The notes below the pieces were generated by a model. It did no database searches and had not been told where the DNA came from. It worked only from the letters and a program-made list of their open reading frames with translations. Positions 1 to 7,515 of a stretch of DNA of 36,035 bases are shown in pieces (position 1 is the stretch's first letter; the number at the start of each line of letters is the position of its first letter). Made by a program: the position numbers and the translations under genes. The stretch comes from an uncultured Bacteriovoracaceae bacterium (GTDB lineage: Bacteria; Bdellovibrionota; Bacteriovoracia; Bacteriovoracales; Bacteriovoracaceae), in NCBI GenBank assembly GCA_938034385.1, contig CALHLC010000059.1, positions 1 to 36,035 on the forward strand, written 5' to 3'.

Positions 1-207
1 ACCAAGAGTGTAGTCTCTATAGTCATCAAGGTTTTTAAACCAAGTAGAGTTTACTTCTAAAGAATATTTGGGATGAGGAGTATAAGAAACTCTTAATGTA
101 TTCATGTCAGGTGCTAAATTGGCCCAATAAACCCATCCATCCTTATAAATTACTGGGTGAGAGTAAGAACATATGCTAATAAATAATATACTTAAGAAGT
201 ATTTCAT
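1..207 (-). CDS. Exported protein of unknown function, C-terminus cut off by window edge
   Basis: The reading frame starts at an ATG at 207 and runs off the left edge after 69 codons without a stop. The first 16 residues (MKYFLSILFISICSYS) form a short signal peptide, probably cleaved before HPVIYK. The mature part is rich in Trp, Tyr and Thr with alternating polar and hydrophobic residues, as in a small outer-membrane beta protein, but I do not recognise the family. No clear Shine-Dalgarno sequence precedes the ATG. The gene lies outside the left tRNA repeat at 383-431, so it is probably resident chromosome rather than island cargo. Confidence 0.6.
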   Translation of the reverse strand, partial: MKYFLSILFISICSYSHPVIYKDGWVYWANLAPDMNTLRVSYTPHPKYSLEVNSTWFKNLDDYRDYTLG

Positions 208-368
208 ATATAAACTATATAGGGGTAGGGGGTATAGATAAAGTGTTTTTTTTGTAAACTTTTTTCTGTTCTGCATTTATTTTTTAAACAAGATAGAAGT
301 TAATACATGGGACGTATTTGCTATATTTCGAGTGCTAAAAAAATGAAAAGTAAGAACTTAAGTGTTCG

Positions 369-431
369 AAATTATTGAATTTTGGAGCGGGTGATGGGAC
401 TCAAACCCACGACTTCCTGCATGGCAAGCAG
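369..431 (-). repeat. Left att-like repeat: 3' half of tRNA-Gly(GCC)
   Basis: Read on the minus strand, 431-383 gives a perfect anticodon stem-loop (CTGC-TTGCCAT-GCAG, anticodon GCC), variable loop, T arm (GTGGG-TTTGAGT-CCCAT), acceptor 3' strand CACCCGC, discriminator T and encoded CCA. There is no D arm or 5' acceptor strand next to it, so this is not a working tRNA. The 49-base core recurs at 7545-7593 with 3 mismatches, and the flank at 369-382 resembles 4903-4916. Duplicated tRNA 3' ends are the usual footprint of integrase-mediated insertion. Confidence 0.85.
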
Positions 432-556
432 AACGTACACTTTTTCAGTGTGTTCGTAACACCTTGAAATTATGGTGTTTTCGCAATGATTTCAAAAGCT
501 TATGACTCATAGCAGTTTCTGGATCTTACTGTATTGTTCGGTATGTTTCGGTATCT

Positions 557-578
557 TGTAGACCATCGGTAGACCATG
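557..578. repeat. Tandem GTAGACCAT repeats, probable integrase arm sites
   Basis: Two direct copies of GTAGACCATS are spaced 11 bases apart, about 126 bases inside the left tRNA repeat. A 20-base segment (557-576) recurs inverted at 4731-4750 with one mismatch, and the 13-mer GTAGACCATGTTT recurs directly at 4764-4776. Tandem repeats at a fixed distance from a tRNA core, mirrored at the other end of the element, look like arm-type binding sites of a tyrosine recombinase. That function is inferred. Confidence 0.55.
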
Positions 579-606
579 TTTTGCAATAATAAATCTTATA
601 TTTTTT

Positions 607-954
607 CTATTTGGATTTACTTTCTTTTAAGTGACTTCCCCAATCACCCAATTGACACAGAATAGGACCAAGCTCTCTTGCATGCTCAGTAAGGCTATAT
701 TCAACTTTTGGAGGTATTTCATTATATGCTAAACGAGTGATAAGACCATCAACTTCTAGTTCACGTAATTTTTGGGTAAGCATTTTTTGTGTAATTTTAG
801 GGATTGATTTCTTAAGTTCTCCAAATCGTAATGTTTGATCGTATAGTTTATATAAAATAATTATCTTCCACTTTCCCTCAATTACATTAATTGCATTGAG
901 AAGTGGAGAGTCGATAATATCAAAATCTTTGTTTTTGGTTGTTTGTTTTATCAT
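607..954 (-). CDS. HxlR-family transcriptional regulator
   Basis: This is a small winged-helix DNA-binding protein of about 115 residues. It shows the HxlR pattern: an IEGKWKIIILYKL recognition-helix region, then FGELKKSIP-ITQKMLTQKLRELE, the wing (VDGLITR) and the typical VEYSLTEHARELGPIL ending. It lacks the N-terminal redox cysteine of sensors such as YodB or HypR; the equivalent stretch reads DSPLL. I chose the ATG at 954; an in-frame TTG at 972 would add six residues but has no better ribosome site. It is divergent from hchA across a 120-bp gap holding a long inverted repeat, so it probably controls hchA and possibly itself, in response to reactive electrophiles. That ligand is inferred from the neighbours. 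Confidence 0.88.
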   Translation of the reverse strand: MIKQTTKNKDFDIIDSPLLNAINVIEGKWKIIILYKLYDQTLRFGELKKSIPKITQKMLTQKLRELEVDGLITRLAYNEIPPKVEYSLTEHARELGPILCQLGDWGSHLKESKSK

Positions 955-1023
955 AGGCCTATTGGTTTCCAAAACGATACTTACTTACAAATTAGTTCGT
1001 ACTTGTTTAAGTTATTTCTATTG

Positions 1024-1062
1024 TTAGTATCTAAGTGTAAGAGAGTATACATTAGATACTAA
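1024..1062. promoter_or_regulatory. Inverted-repeat operator and promoter between hxlR-like gene and hchA
   Basis: TTAGTATCTAA (1024-1034) and its exact reverse complement TTAGATACTAA (1052-1062) are separated by 17 bases. A possible promoter for hchA overlaps it: TTGTTA (1021-1026), 19 bases, TATACA (1046-1051). A related GATACTTAC half-site lies near 975, next to the regulator start. Position and symmetry suit the operator of the HxlR regulator. The ribosome site AAAGGA follows just before the hchA ATG. Confidence 0.6.
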
Positions 1063-1076
1063 TAAAGGAAAATACA

Positions 1077-1937
1077 ATGCTTAAGAAAATTTTGGGGCTA
1101 GCGCCTAAACTAGAAGATGATGGTTCGTATGCTCCATCTAAAGTTGCTTTAAAGTTAGCAGTTCCAGCTAAGAGCGATTATAAAAAAATATCATATCAAA
1201 AATATCAAGGTCCTAAATCTAAGATATTAGTTATTTGCACTGAGCAAAAAAACATGAAAATGAAGAATGGAAAATATTTTTCAACAGGTAATCATCCTGT
1301 AGAAACTATTTTGCCAATGTTGCACTTAAAAGAAGCTGGATTTGATTTTGATGTTGTAACTCCTAACGGAGATCCGGTGATTTTTGAAATGTGGGCAATG
1401 CCCAATGAAGACAAACATGTACTAGATTTTTACAAAGAATATGAAGAACGATTTAAAAACCCAGAAAGCTTAGTAAACTTTATAGAAAATCTTACTGGAA
1501 AAGAAAGCTCATATGCTGCAATCTTTATACCGGGCGGTCATGGAGCAATGCTTGGTATCCCTGAAGATAAGAATGTAGGAAAAATATTACACTGGGCGCA
1601 TAACAATAATTTATTCACTATTACTTTGTGTCATGGACCAGGCTCATTATTATCAACAGCATTAGATGGTAAGAAATTTATCTATTCTGGCTATCAAATG
1701 ACAGTCTTTCCTGATTCTGTTGATAGGCAAACTCCTTTAATTGGTTATTTACCAGGTCATATGCCTTGGAAGTTATGTGAAAAACTCTCTGATTTAGGAG
1801 TTTCTATTATTAACAAAAAATCAGATAATTCGACCTTTCTTGATAGGAATCTAATAACGGGAGCAAGTCCATTAGCAGCTAATGAGTTAGGCATTTTAGC
1901 TGCAAATACGTTGTTAAATGAACTTAATAATCAATAA
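1077..1937 (+). CDS. hchA: Hsp31-type protein deglycase / glyoxalase III (DJ-1/PfpI superfamily)
   Basis: At 286 residues it is close to E. coli Hsp31 (283). The nucleophile elbow TLCHGPGS places the catalytic Cys at 185 and His at 186, with the acidic partner probably Asp213 or Asp216. GNHPVETILP (His73, Glu76) and IPGGHGAML (His155) match conserved stretches of the family, including the region of the Hsp31 metal site. The family converts methylglyoxal to lactate without cofactor and is also reported to repair glycated proteins and to act as a holding chaperone in the cytoplasm. A good ribosome site (AAAGGA, 8 bases upstream) supports this ATG. It heads a plus-strand run with the membrane protein, MBL lipoprotein and yghU, and is probably controlled by the divergent HxlR protein. 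Confidence 0.93.
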   Translation: MLKKILGLAPKLEDDGSYAPSKVALKLAVPAKSDYKKISYQKYQGPKSKILVICTEQKNMKMKNGKYFSTGNHPVETILPMLHLKEAGFDFDVVTPNGDPVIFEMWAMPNEDKHVLDFYKEYEERFKNPESLVNFIENLTGKESSYAAIFIPGGHGAMLGIPEDKNVGKILHWAHNNNLFTITLCHGPGSLLSTALDGKKFIYSGYQMTVFPDSVDRQTPLIGYLPGHMPWKLCEKLSDLGVSIINKKSDNSTFLDRNLITGASPLAANELGILAANTLLNELNNQ

Positions 1938-1988
1938 AAAATAGAAGATTAAAACCTAATTTTAAAATATGTAAAAGGAAAATATATT

Positions 1989-2687
1989 ATGCTTGCTGGA
2001 CATTATGCAACGGCCTTAATTGCACATCAAAAATATCCTAAGGGAACATTACTCTATTTTTTAATTGCTTCTCAATTACAAGATTTTTTATGGTTTATAT
2101 TTCATTATTTTGGTCTTGAAAAAACAGGTCCCGAAGATGTCTTGAATGCCACTTTGAGTAACATGAGTGTTAATATGCTTTTTAGTCATGATCTTGTTCC
2201 GCAAGCTTTTTGGTTAATTCTTATTTTTATAATAGGAAAAATGTTATCAAAAAGTACTAAAGTAGCTTTGCTTGGAACTTTACTAGTTGTGGGACATTTT
2301 GTTTTAGATTTTTTCTCGGGTCATCCACATCACTTCTTTGGAGAGCATAGTCAAACGATAGGGCTTGGGCTTTATGCTACAAATGTGTTTCTTGCTATAG
2401 GTATAGAAGCGATTTTTTGTATTTTAGCTTTAATGTATTTTTTCAAGCAAGATGCAGCAAATGGAATAAATCGTACTTCTAAAAATAAGAAATACATTAT
2501 TGGATTGTTTGTATTTGGAATTTTATTCATGTTGAGTATTGCTACAACTTCATTTAGACAATGGTTTGGTATTCCAGAGTTCAATATAGGATTTAATACG
2601 AACATGCCAATACTCATATCCACTTATATAGGAATGATTATATACTTAAACTTTTTTGTTTCTAGATATAATGTTTCTAAAAATTAA
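1989..2687 (+). CDS. Multi-pass membrane protein with conserved-looking His/Asp residues
   Basis: A 232-residue integral membrane protein with about six hydrophobic segments. His and Asp residues sit in or next to the membrane helices: GHYAT (His5), SQLQDF (Asp32), FSHDLVP (His67, Asp68) and GHFVLDFFSGHPHH (His103, Asp107, His112-115). This arrangement recalls membrane-bound metal-dependent hydrolases of the YdjM/DUF457 kind, but I cannot place it in a family with certainty. AAAAGGA lies upstream of the ATG. It follows hchA by 51 bases and precedes the MBL lipoprotein by 14, so it is probably in the same transcript. Its role in that set is unknown. Confidence 0.75.
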   Translation: MLAGHYATALIAHQKYPKGTLLYFLIASQLQDFLWFIFHYFGLEKTGPEDVLNATLSNMSVNMLFSHDLVPQAFWLILIFIIGKMLSKSTKVALLGTLLVVGHFVLDFFSGHPHHFFGEHSQTIGLGLYATNVFLAIGIEAIFCILALMYFFKQDAANGINRTSKNKKYIIGLFVFGILFMLSIATTSFRQWFGIPEFNIGFNTNMPILISTYIGMIIYLNFFVSRYNVSKN

Positions 2688-2701
2688 ATGAAGAGAACTA
2701 T

Positions 2702-3718
2702 ATGAAAAAAAAGATGATGCTTTCTTTGTTGTTATTATTGGTTAGTTGTTCAGGAGTTAAAAATATGGGTAACAAAAAAATCGTTGCTCCATTTGATGGT
2801 AAGAAATTTGATAATATAGAGCCATTTCCTGATAAGAGTCTCTTTACTGTTCTTAAATGGCGCATCACAGCCGATAGAGAAAACTGGAAAAAGGTAGAGA
2901 ATCAACGTTTCTCTAAACCTTCAACTACTAGATCTAAAGCTTTAAAACTGACTATGATTGGACATTCTACAGTGCTCATTCAAGTTGATAATATTAACGT
3001 CTTAACAGATCCACATTTCTCAGATCGTTCTTCCCCTGTTTCTTGGGCGGGACCAAAACGAGTGATAGGGCCTGCGATAAAATTTGAAGATCTTCCTCCT
3101 ATCGATATTATTCTCATTAGTCATAACCACTATGATCATCTAGATATTCCAACTCTTAAAAGATTAAGTAATAAATTTTCTTCAAAAATACTTGTAGGGC
3201 TTGGTAATAATGCTCTTTTGGAATCAAAGGGTATTGGCAATGTTCATGAGCTTGATTGGTGGGAGCGATTTGAATTCAATGGACTTCCTATTCATTTTAC
3301 TCCAGTTCAACATTGGTCGGCGAGAGGAGCTTTTGATAAGAGAGAGACTTTATGGGGTGGTTTTTATATAGAGGCAAGCAAGAAAATATTTTTCGCAGGA
3401 GATACGGGGTACGGTAAAGTCTTTAAAATGATTAATAAAAAATATGGAGATATGGATGTCGGGCTTATTCCTATTGGGGCCTACGCTCCTAGATGGTTCA
3501 TGAAAGATGCACATGTTAATCCTGAAGAAGCGGTCAAAATATTTAATGATTTGAAATTAAAAAAAGGTTTTGGAATTCACTTTGGTACTTTTAAGGATCT
3601 AACTGATGAACCACGGCTAAAACCGATTGTTGATCTTAAGGAAGCATTGAAGAAGTTCCAACTATCTACTAGAGACTTTATTGCCCCTAAATTTGGAAAA
3701 GAATATCTATTTGAGTAA
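2702..3718 (+). CDS. MBL-fold hydrolase, lipoprotein (NAPE-PLD/UlaG-like)
   Basis: A 338-residue metallo-beta-lactamase-fold enzyme. The N-terminus has a lipoprotein signal (LVSC, lipidated Cys16). Metal ligands are easy to see: SHNHYDHLD (His141, His143, Asp145, His146), VQHWS (His204), FAGDTGYG (Asp234) and FGIHFGTF (His293). The blocks LTDPHFSDRSSPVS and AHVNPEEAV match the branch containing N-acyl-phosphatidylethanolamine phospholipase D. The likely chemistry is two-metal hydrolysis of a phosphodiester or related bond at the membrane or in the periplasm; the real substrate is unknown. Downstream of the membrane protein in the hchA run. Confidence 0.88.
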   Translation: MKKKMMLSLLLLLVSCSGVKNMGNKKIVAPFDGKKFDNIEPFPDKSLFTVLKWRITADRENWKKVENQRFSKPSTTRSKALKLTMIGHSTVLIQVDNINVLTDPHFSDRSSPVSWAGPKRVIGPAIKFEDLPPIDIILISHNHYDHLDIPTLKRLSNKFSSKILVGLGNNALLESKGIGNVHELDWWERFEFNGLPIHFTPVQHWSARGAFDKRETLWGGFYIEASKKIFFAGDTGYGKVFKMINKKYGDMDVGLIPIGAYAPRWFMKDAHVNPEEAVKIFNDLKLKKGFGIHFGTFKDLTDEPRLKPIVDLKEALKKFQLSTRDFIAPKFGKEYLFE

Positions 3719-3789
3719 ATATTTTGTTTAGCATAGAGAAGTTGTGAACATACTTTTATTAATTATAAAAATGAAAAAAGGGAGTTGAA

Positions 3790-4638
3790 GTGATTGAATA
3801 TATACTGGAAAAAAAATGGTCTTGGAGCGAAGAAGGATCTGGGAAGTTTGCTTCGATAAATAGACCGACGGCCGGAGCAAGGTTTGAAAGAGAACTTCCT
3901 AGGGGAGAACATCCTTTCCAATTGTACTCTTTAGGATCTCCAAACGGAGTTAAAGTTACTATTATGTTTGAAGAGTTGTTAGCAAGTGGAGAAAATGAAG
4001 CACAGTATAATGCACACTTGATTAATATAATGGAACTAGACCAGTTTTCTTCTGGGTTTGTAAGTGTAAATCCAAATTCAAAAGTTCCTGCTCTTATTGA
4101 TACATCTGGAGATAAAGATGTTCGTATTTTTGAATCAGGTTCAATCTTATTGCATCTTGCTGATAAGTTTAAAAAGTTTATTCCTCAAGACCTTGAGAAA
4201 AGAGCTGAAACTTTGAATTGGCTTTTCTGGCAAATGGGAAGTGCTCCTTATGTTGGTGGTGGGTTTGGACACTTCTATAATTATGCACCGGTGAAATTAA
4301 AGTACCCGATTGATCGATTTAGCATGGAAACAAAAAGGCAACTCGATGTTCTTGATCGATGTTTAAAAGAGAGAGAGTATGTTGCAGGTAATGAATATAG
4401 TATCGCTGATATTGCCATATGGCCTTGGTATGGAGCTTTAGTTAAAGGAGAGCTTTATAAGAATGCTGCTGAGTATTTAGATGTTGATTCGTATAAAAAC
4501 CTTAAGCGTTGGACAAATCAAATATTCGAAAGAAAGGCTGTAAAGAAAGGTCGAATGGTAAATAGAACTTGGGGAGAAGAAAGTGAGCAAGTTCACGAGA
4601 GGCATAGTGAAAAAGATTTTGAAGGTAAGATTTCTTAA
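3790..4638 (+). CDS. yghU: Glutathione-dependent disulfide-bond oxidoreductase, YghU type (GST superfamily)
   Basis: The 282-residue protein follows E. coli YghU closely along its length: FASINRPTAGARFE, HPFQLYSLGSPNGVKVTIMFEELLA, DQFSSGFVSVNPNSKVPAL, FESGSILLHLADKF, then ETLNWLFWQMGSAP, GGGFGHFYNYAPVK, SIADIAIWPWYG and GRMVNRTWG. The N-terminal thioredoxin-like domain binds glutathione; the C-terminal helical domain starts near residue 130. YghU reduces disulfides and organic peroxides using two glutathiones. Translation starts at GTG 3790, five bases after GGAG. It suits the electrophile-stress theme of the hxlR-hchA cluster and implies that the host, or the island's donor, uses glutathione. 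Confidence 0.95.
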   Translation: MIEYILEKKWSWSEEGSGKFASINRPTAGARFERELPRGEHPFQLYSLGSPNGVKVTIMFEELLASGENEAQYNAHLINIMELDQFSSGFVSVNPNSKVPALIDTSGDKDVRIFESGSILLHLADKFKKFIPQDLEKRAETLNWLFWQMGSAPYVGGGFGHFYNYAPVKLKYPIDRFSMETKRQLDVLDRCLKEREYVAGNEYSIADIAIWPWYGALVKGELYKNAAEYLDVDSYKNLKRWTNQIFERKAVKKGRMVNRTWGEESEQVHERHSEKDFEGKIS

Positions 4639-4922
4639 AGAATTTTAAATGGTAATGAAATATTCTAGTTACTTCATATCTCGAGTAGATTTTGAAGCTA
4701 AGGATTATGTAGTTCTCATAAATGTTATTATGGTCTACTGATGGTCTACAAATTAGAGTTACTGTAGACCATGTTTATAAAAAATCAATTTTCTTGTATC
4801 TGCTCGTTTTCATATCTAATAGATTCAAGATAACAAGCTTCTGCATATCGAGTAGACAGTCATTGGTGATTTTCAATTCAATCTTAAAGAGTTAAGTAAT
4901 TAAAATTATTAAATTTGGAGCG
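4639..4922. other. Intergenic region, right end of first island
   Basis: No gene is seen before the recombinase-like frame at 4915. It holds the inverted GTAGACCA repeats (4731-4773), two TCGAGTAGA copies near 4681 and 4847, and at 4903-4922 the left piece of a split tRNA-type repeat. AAATTATTAAATTTGGAGCG there parallels the sequence at 369-389. Confidence 0.5.
4731..4773. repeat. Inverted copy of the GTAGACCAT arm-site repeats
   Basis: The reverse complement of 4731-4750 matches 557-576 at 19 of 20 positions. A further direct GTAGACCATG lies at 4764-4773. The element between 383 and about 4922 therefore carries mirrored repeat groups near both ends, as expected for attL and attR arms of one integrated element. 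Confidence 0.55.
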
Positions 4923-5376
4923 CCAAACGAAGCATTGTGCGAAATCCGTCCTCATTCCAGAAATCTCAATAAATACAAACACTTATATTGGAAAAGTTGA
5001 AATTCCCAAAGACGTCTTCATTCAAAAATATTGCTCTGAAGGCCTATCCTTGAGAGAAATTGCCACCCAATTTTCGTCCTCAAAAACTACAGTAAGAGAT
5101 CAAATTATCAAGCATGGAATAGAGCTTAGAAATAGAGGCGGTAATGAATTTTTTAAGGATCGATTTGGAAAAAGGAGAAAAAGGTATAAGACCAGAAAGT
5201 CACTGGAAGAACATAAGATTATCAATATTATGATTGATATGAGGAGACGAGGTTTGAGCTATCGAAAAATTGCTGAGCTTTTAACAGATATGAAAGTACC
5301 AACTAAGACAGGTAAGAAAAAGTGGCACAATAATGTTGTAAGAGAAATTCTTAATCGATTTGAATCTCTTTTTTAG
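4915..5376 (+). CDS. Recombinase-like HTH protein without catalytic domain
   Basis: A 153-residue frame. Residues about 32-72 form a helix-turn-helix (IPKDVFIQKYC, SLREIATQFSSSKTTVRDQI). The C-terminal part (GLSYRKIAELLTDMKVPT..KKWHNNVVREILNR) resembles the recombinase/DNA-binding module that follows the resolvase domain in large serine recombinases. No N-terminal catalytic serine domain is present. The start is unclear: the only conventional upstream start is a TTG at 4915, outside the terminal repeat and without a ribosome site; a stop at 4897 blocks further extension. It could be a decayed recombinase or a genuine short DNA-binding protein of the inserted unit. The first codons are translated terminal-repeat sequence. 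Confidence 0.6.
   Translation: MERQTKHCAKSVLIPEISINTNTYIGKVEIPKDVFIQKYCSEGLSLREIATQFSSSKTTVRDQIIKHGIELRNRGGNEFFKDRFGKRRKRYKTRKSLEEHKIINIMIDMRRRGLSYRKIAELLTDMKVPTKTGKKKWHNNVVREILNRFESLF
4923..4954. repeat. Left terminal inverted repeat
   Basis: It begins CCAAACGAAGCATTG and pairs with 7516-7547. The two mismatches are the adjacent bases AC here versus GT in the reverse complement of the right copy. It lies inside the recombinase-like reading frame. Confidence 0.75.
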
Positions 5377-5381
5377 CAAGC

Positions 5382-5410
5382 TTGACAACTCGCCTATCTA
5401 TTGATAGATT
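5382..5410 (+). promoter_or_regulatory. Promoter with TetR operator upstream of the TetR gene
   Basis: TTGACA (5382-5387), a 17-base spacer and TAGATT (5405-5410) form a good sigma70-type promoter. The perfect palindrome ATCTAT-TG-ATAGAT (5396-5409) overlaps the spacer and -10, a classic repressor position. A close relative of this palindrome precedes the dehydrogenase gene at 5992-6013. Transcription would start near 5417, the GTG of the regulator, so the message may be leaderless. Confidence 0.65.
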
Positions 5411-5416
5411 CGTTAA

Positions 5417-5974
5417 GTGAGTATTAAAATAGACCTTATAAACGCAGCAAAGAGAATGATTCAAAAGAATGGAATTGATTCGTTTAGCTTTAGGACTTTG
5501 GCAGAAATAGTTAATATTAAGAGCTCTAGTGTACACTATCACTTTCCCAAAAAAGACGATTTGCTAGTTGCTATAGCGATTGAATACAATAACAGCTTTT
5601 TTAAAATCTTAGATAGATTGGAGCAAGATAATTTATCTTCAAGAGAAAAACTCCTGAAACTTATCGAGTTATTTGAAGATACGAAGAAAAAAGATTTATT
5701 ATGCTTATGTGGGATGCTCGCCGCAAATAACAATAACCTAACTGAGCAATCACAAAAGGAAGTAAATAATTTCTTTCTTCGGGTCACTGAGTGGATTAAT
5801 GATATTTTAGATATTGCTAAAAAGAATAATGAATTAAATTCGAGATTAAAAACTAAGTCATTATCAAATATTTTGATTTCTTCTTTTGAAGGTGCATTAC
5901 TGATTGATAGGGTAGATAAAAAATTTAAATATCTTAAATCTTGCAAAGATTTAGTGAATGATATTTTAGGCTAA
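5417..5974 (+). CDS. TetR-family transcriptional repressor
   Basis: A 185-residue regulator. The N-terminal HTH is typical of the family: LINAAKRMIQKNG, FSFRTLAEIVNIKSSSVHYHFPKKDDLL. The ligand-binding part is helical and includes CLCGMLAANN near residues 96-105, a pattern common in LmrA/YxaF-like TetR proteins. It starts at GTG 5417 with no Shine-Dalgarno sequence, but the promoter predicts a transcript beginning almost at that base. The operator in its own promoter and the similar one before the neighbouring dehydrogenase suggest autorepression and control of the SDR gene. The inducer is unknown. Confidence 0.88.
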   Translation: MSIKIDLINAAKRMIQKNGIDSFSFRTLAEIVNIKSSSVHYHFPKKDDLLVAIAIEYNNSFFKILDRLEQDNLSSREKLLKLIELFEDTKKKDLLCLCGMLAANNNNLTEQSQKEVNNFFLRVTEWINDILDIAKKNNELNSRLKTKSLSNILISSFEGALLIDRVDKKFKYLKSCKDLVNDILG

Positions 5975-5991
5975 AAAAATTTATTAACAAT

Positions 5992-6013
5992 AACTATCTA
6001 TTGGTAGGTAGTT
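5992..6013. promoter_or_regulatory. TetR operator upstream of the SDR gene
   Basis: AACTATCTAT-TG-GTAGGTAGTT is a 22-base near-palindrome (two arm mismatches) sharing the CTATCTATTG core and spacing with the operator at 5396-5409. It sits 15 bases before the dehydrogenase ATG. GGGGAG (6018-6023) follows as the ribosome site. Confidence 0.65.
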
Positions 6014-6028
6014 CGAAGGGGAGTAGAA

Positions 6029-6760
6029 ATGAGTTTTAAAGGTAAAAAAGCATTAATTGTAGGGGGAACTAGTGGTATTGGTAAAGAAACAGCACTTTTG
6101 TTATCAGAGCAAGGGGCCAACGTTACAGTTGTGGGAAGGAAAGATCCAAATGAAAATTCTCTCAACTTTATAAAAACTGATCTTTATAAAAAAGAAGAAG
6201 TTGAGAGTTTATTAAAAGAGCTTGATTCTCACTTTTTTGATTATCTTATCAACGCTGCAGGAACATTTTCACCAAAAGCATTTATAGATCATACTTACGA
6301 AGATTATGATCAGTATGTAGATTTGAATAAAAGCTTGTTTTTTATTACTCAGAAAACAGTACAAAAAATGATTGAAAATTCTACAAAAGGCTCAGTGGTA
6401 AATATCGGATCAATGTGGGCTTCTCAGGCTGTTAAAGCAACACCTTCTTCAGCTTATTCTATGCAAAAAGCTGGTCTTCATTCTTTAACTCAGCATTTAG
6501 CGATGGAGTTAGCCGAGCATGGTATACGAGTTAATGCTGTTGCTCCAGCTGTTGTAGAAACACCAGTTTATGAAAGTTTTATACCTAAAAGTGAAGTCAA
6601 AGAAGCATTGCAAGGTTTTAACGACTTTCATCCTATTGGTAGAATAGGCCAGGCAAAAGATATAGCAAACTCAATCGAGTTTTTACTTTCTGATAAATCA
6701 AGCTGGGTAACTGGTGAAATATTTAATGTTGATGGTGGAGTAATGGCAGGTAGAAATTAA
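6029..6760 (+). CDS. Short-chain dehydrogenase/reductase (SDR)
   Basis: A 243-residue classical SDR. The cofactor motif is GGTSGIG (residues 12-18), followed by NAAG (75-78) and the catalytic tetrad Asn100, Ser128, Tyr143 and Lys147 (YSMQK). The C-terminus [11 protein letters not shown] is standard. VVGRKD after the second beta strand, with its basic residues, slightly favours NADP. It reduces or oxidises a carbonyl/alcohol of unknown identity. It lies directly downstream of the TetR gene, behind a matching operator, and is followed by a terminator; a regulator-controlled detoxification gene is the simplest reading. Confidence 0.9.
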   Translation: MSFKGKKALIVGGTSGIGKETALLLSEQGANVTVVGRKDPNENSLNFIKTDLYKKEEVESLLKELDSHFFDYLINAAGTFSPKAFIDHTYEDYDQYVDLNKSLFFITQKTVQKMIENSTKGSVVNIGSMWASQAVKATPSSAYSMQKAGLHSLTQHLAMELAEHGIRVNAVAPAVVETPVYESFIPKSEVKEALQGFNDFHPIGRIGQAKDIANSIEFLLSDKSSWVTGEIFNVDGGVMAGRN

Positions 6761-6786
6761 CTTGATTTCATTTTATTTTATAGCTT

Positions 6787-6816
6787 TCAGGACGATTAAT
6801 AATCGTCCTGATTTTT
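6787..6816 (+). terminator. Rho-independent terminator after the SDR gene
   Basis: An 11-bp perfect stem (TCAGGACGATT, loop AAT, then the complement, 6787-6811) is followed by TTTTT (6812-6816). Confidence 0.85.
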
Positions 6817-6839
6817 GATAAACAAGATAAAGGATTCTT

Positions 6840-7496
6840 ATGTTTAAAGCAATAAATATGAATTTTAATGAAAAGATAATTCTGGCATTTAATAAAGAAA
6901 GTTGGACGAAGTCACCTGCCTCGAAAGTTCATAGAATTCAATTCGAACGAGAGCACGAAGAAACCGGTCATGTAACTTCTATAGTTCGTTACGAGCCTGG
7001 TGCAATTTTTTCTGAACATATACATCCTAAAGGTGAAGAGATATTTGTATTAGAAGGAACTTTTTCTGATGAAAGTGGAGATTACCCTCAAGGGACATAT
7101 TTAAGAAATCCTCCAGGAAGTTCTCATTCTCCATTTAGTAAAGATGGCTGTTTGCTTTTTGTAAAACTGAATCAATTCGATGAAAAGGATTTGGAAAAAG
7201 TTATTATTAATACTAACAAGGAAGAATGGATTAGAGGACATGGTGGCTTAAAAGTTATGTCTTTACACAGTTTCGAATCATCAGGAACAGCTTTAGTTAA
7301 ATGGCCTAAAGGTGAAAAATTTATACCTCATTCTCATTACGGGGGAGAAGAAATTTTAGTTTTAAGTGGAGTCTTTCAAGATGAATATGGAGAGTATCCG
7401 AAATACACCTGGATAAGAAGTCCGCATTTATCAACACATCATCCTTATGTCGAAGAAGAAACGATTACATTTGTAAAAACAGGACATCTGATATGA
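6840..7496 (+). CDS. Double-cupin protein, ChrR-like cupin domains
   Basis: 218 residues made of two tandem cupin repeats of the anti-sigma ChrR C-terminal type. Repeat 1: EHIHPKGEEIFVLEGTF, DYPQGTYLRNPPGSSH (His60, His62, Glu66/67, His96). Repeat 2: PHSHYGGEEILVLSGVF, EYPKYTWIRSPHLSTHH (His164, His166, Glu170/171, His200). Each repeat keeps a full metal-ligand set. The zinc-binding anti-sigma domain of true ChrR is absent, so it is not an anti-sigma factor; a metal-dependent enzyme or oxidative-stress sensor is possible. AAAGGA six bases before the ATG fixes the start. It is the last gene before the right terminal repeat. Confidence 0.85.
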   Translation: MFKAINMNFNEKIILAFNKESWTKSPASKVHRIQFEREHEETGHVTSIVRYEPGAIFSEHIHPKGEEIFVLEGTFSDESGDYPQGTYLRNPPGSSHSPFSKDGCLLFVKLNQFDEKDLEKVIINTNKEEWIRGHGGLKVMSLHSFESSGTALVKWPKGEKFIPHSHYGGEEILVLSGVFQDEYGEYPKYTWIRSPHLSTHHPYVEEETITFVKTGHLI

Positions 7497-7515
7497 AAGA
7501 ACTATATTGCCATTT

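Larger units (their letters stand above)
208..606. other. Intergenic region holding an island end
   Basis: No coding gene is seen. The stretch contains the 3' half of a tRNA-Gly gene (383-431) with an upstream flank that recurs at 4903-4922, a small hairpin (ACACT/AGTGT at about 437-452), an AACACC/GGTGTT inverted repeat near 461-480, and the tandem GTAGACCAT repeats at 557-578. The layout fits the left end (attL) of an integrated element. Confidence 0.6.

Noticed and set aside
383-431. Functional tRNA-Gly gene
   Set aside because: Only the anticodon arm, T arm and 3' acceptor strand are present. No D arm or 5' strand follows on the minus strand; the same holds for 7545-7593.
6840-7496. ChrR anti-sigma factor
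   Set aside because: Two cupin repeats are present, but the N-terminal zinc-binding anti-sigma domain is missing and no ECF sigma gene is nearby.
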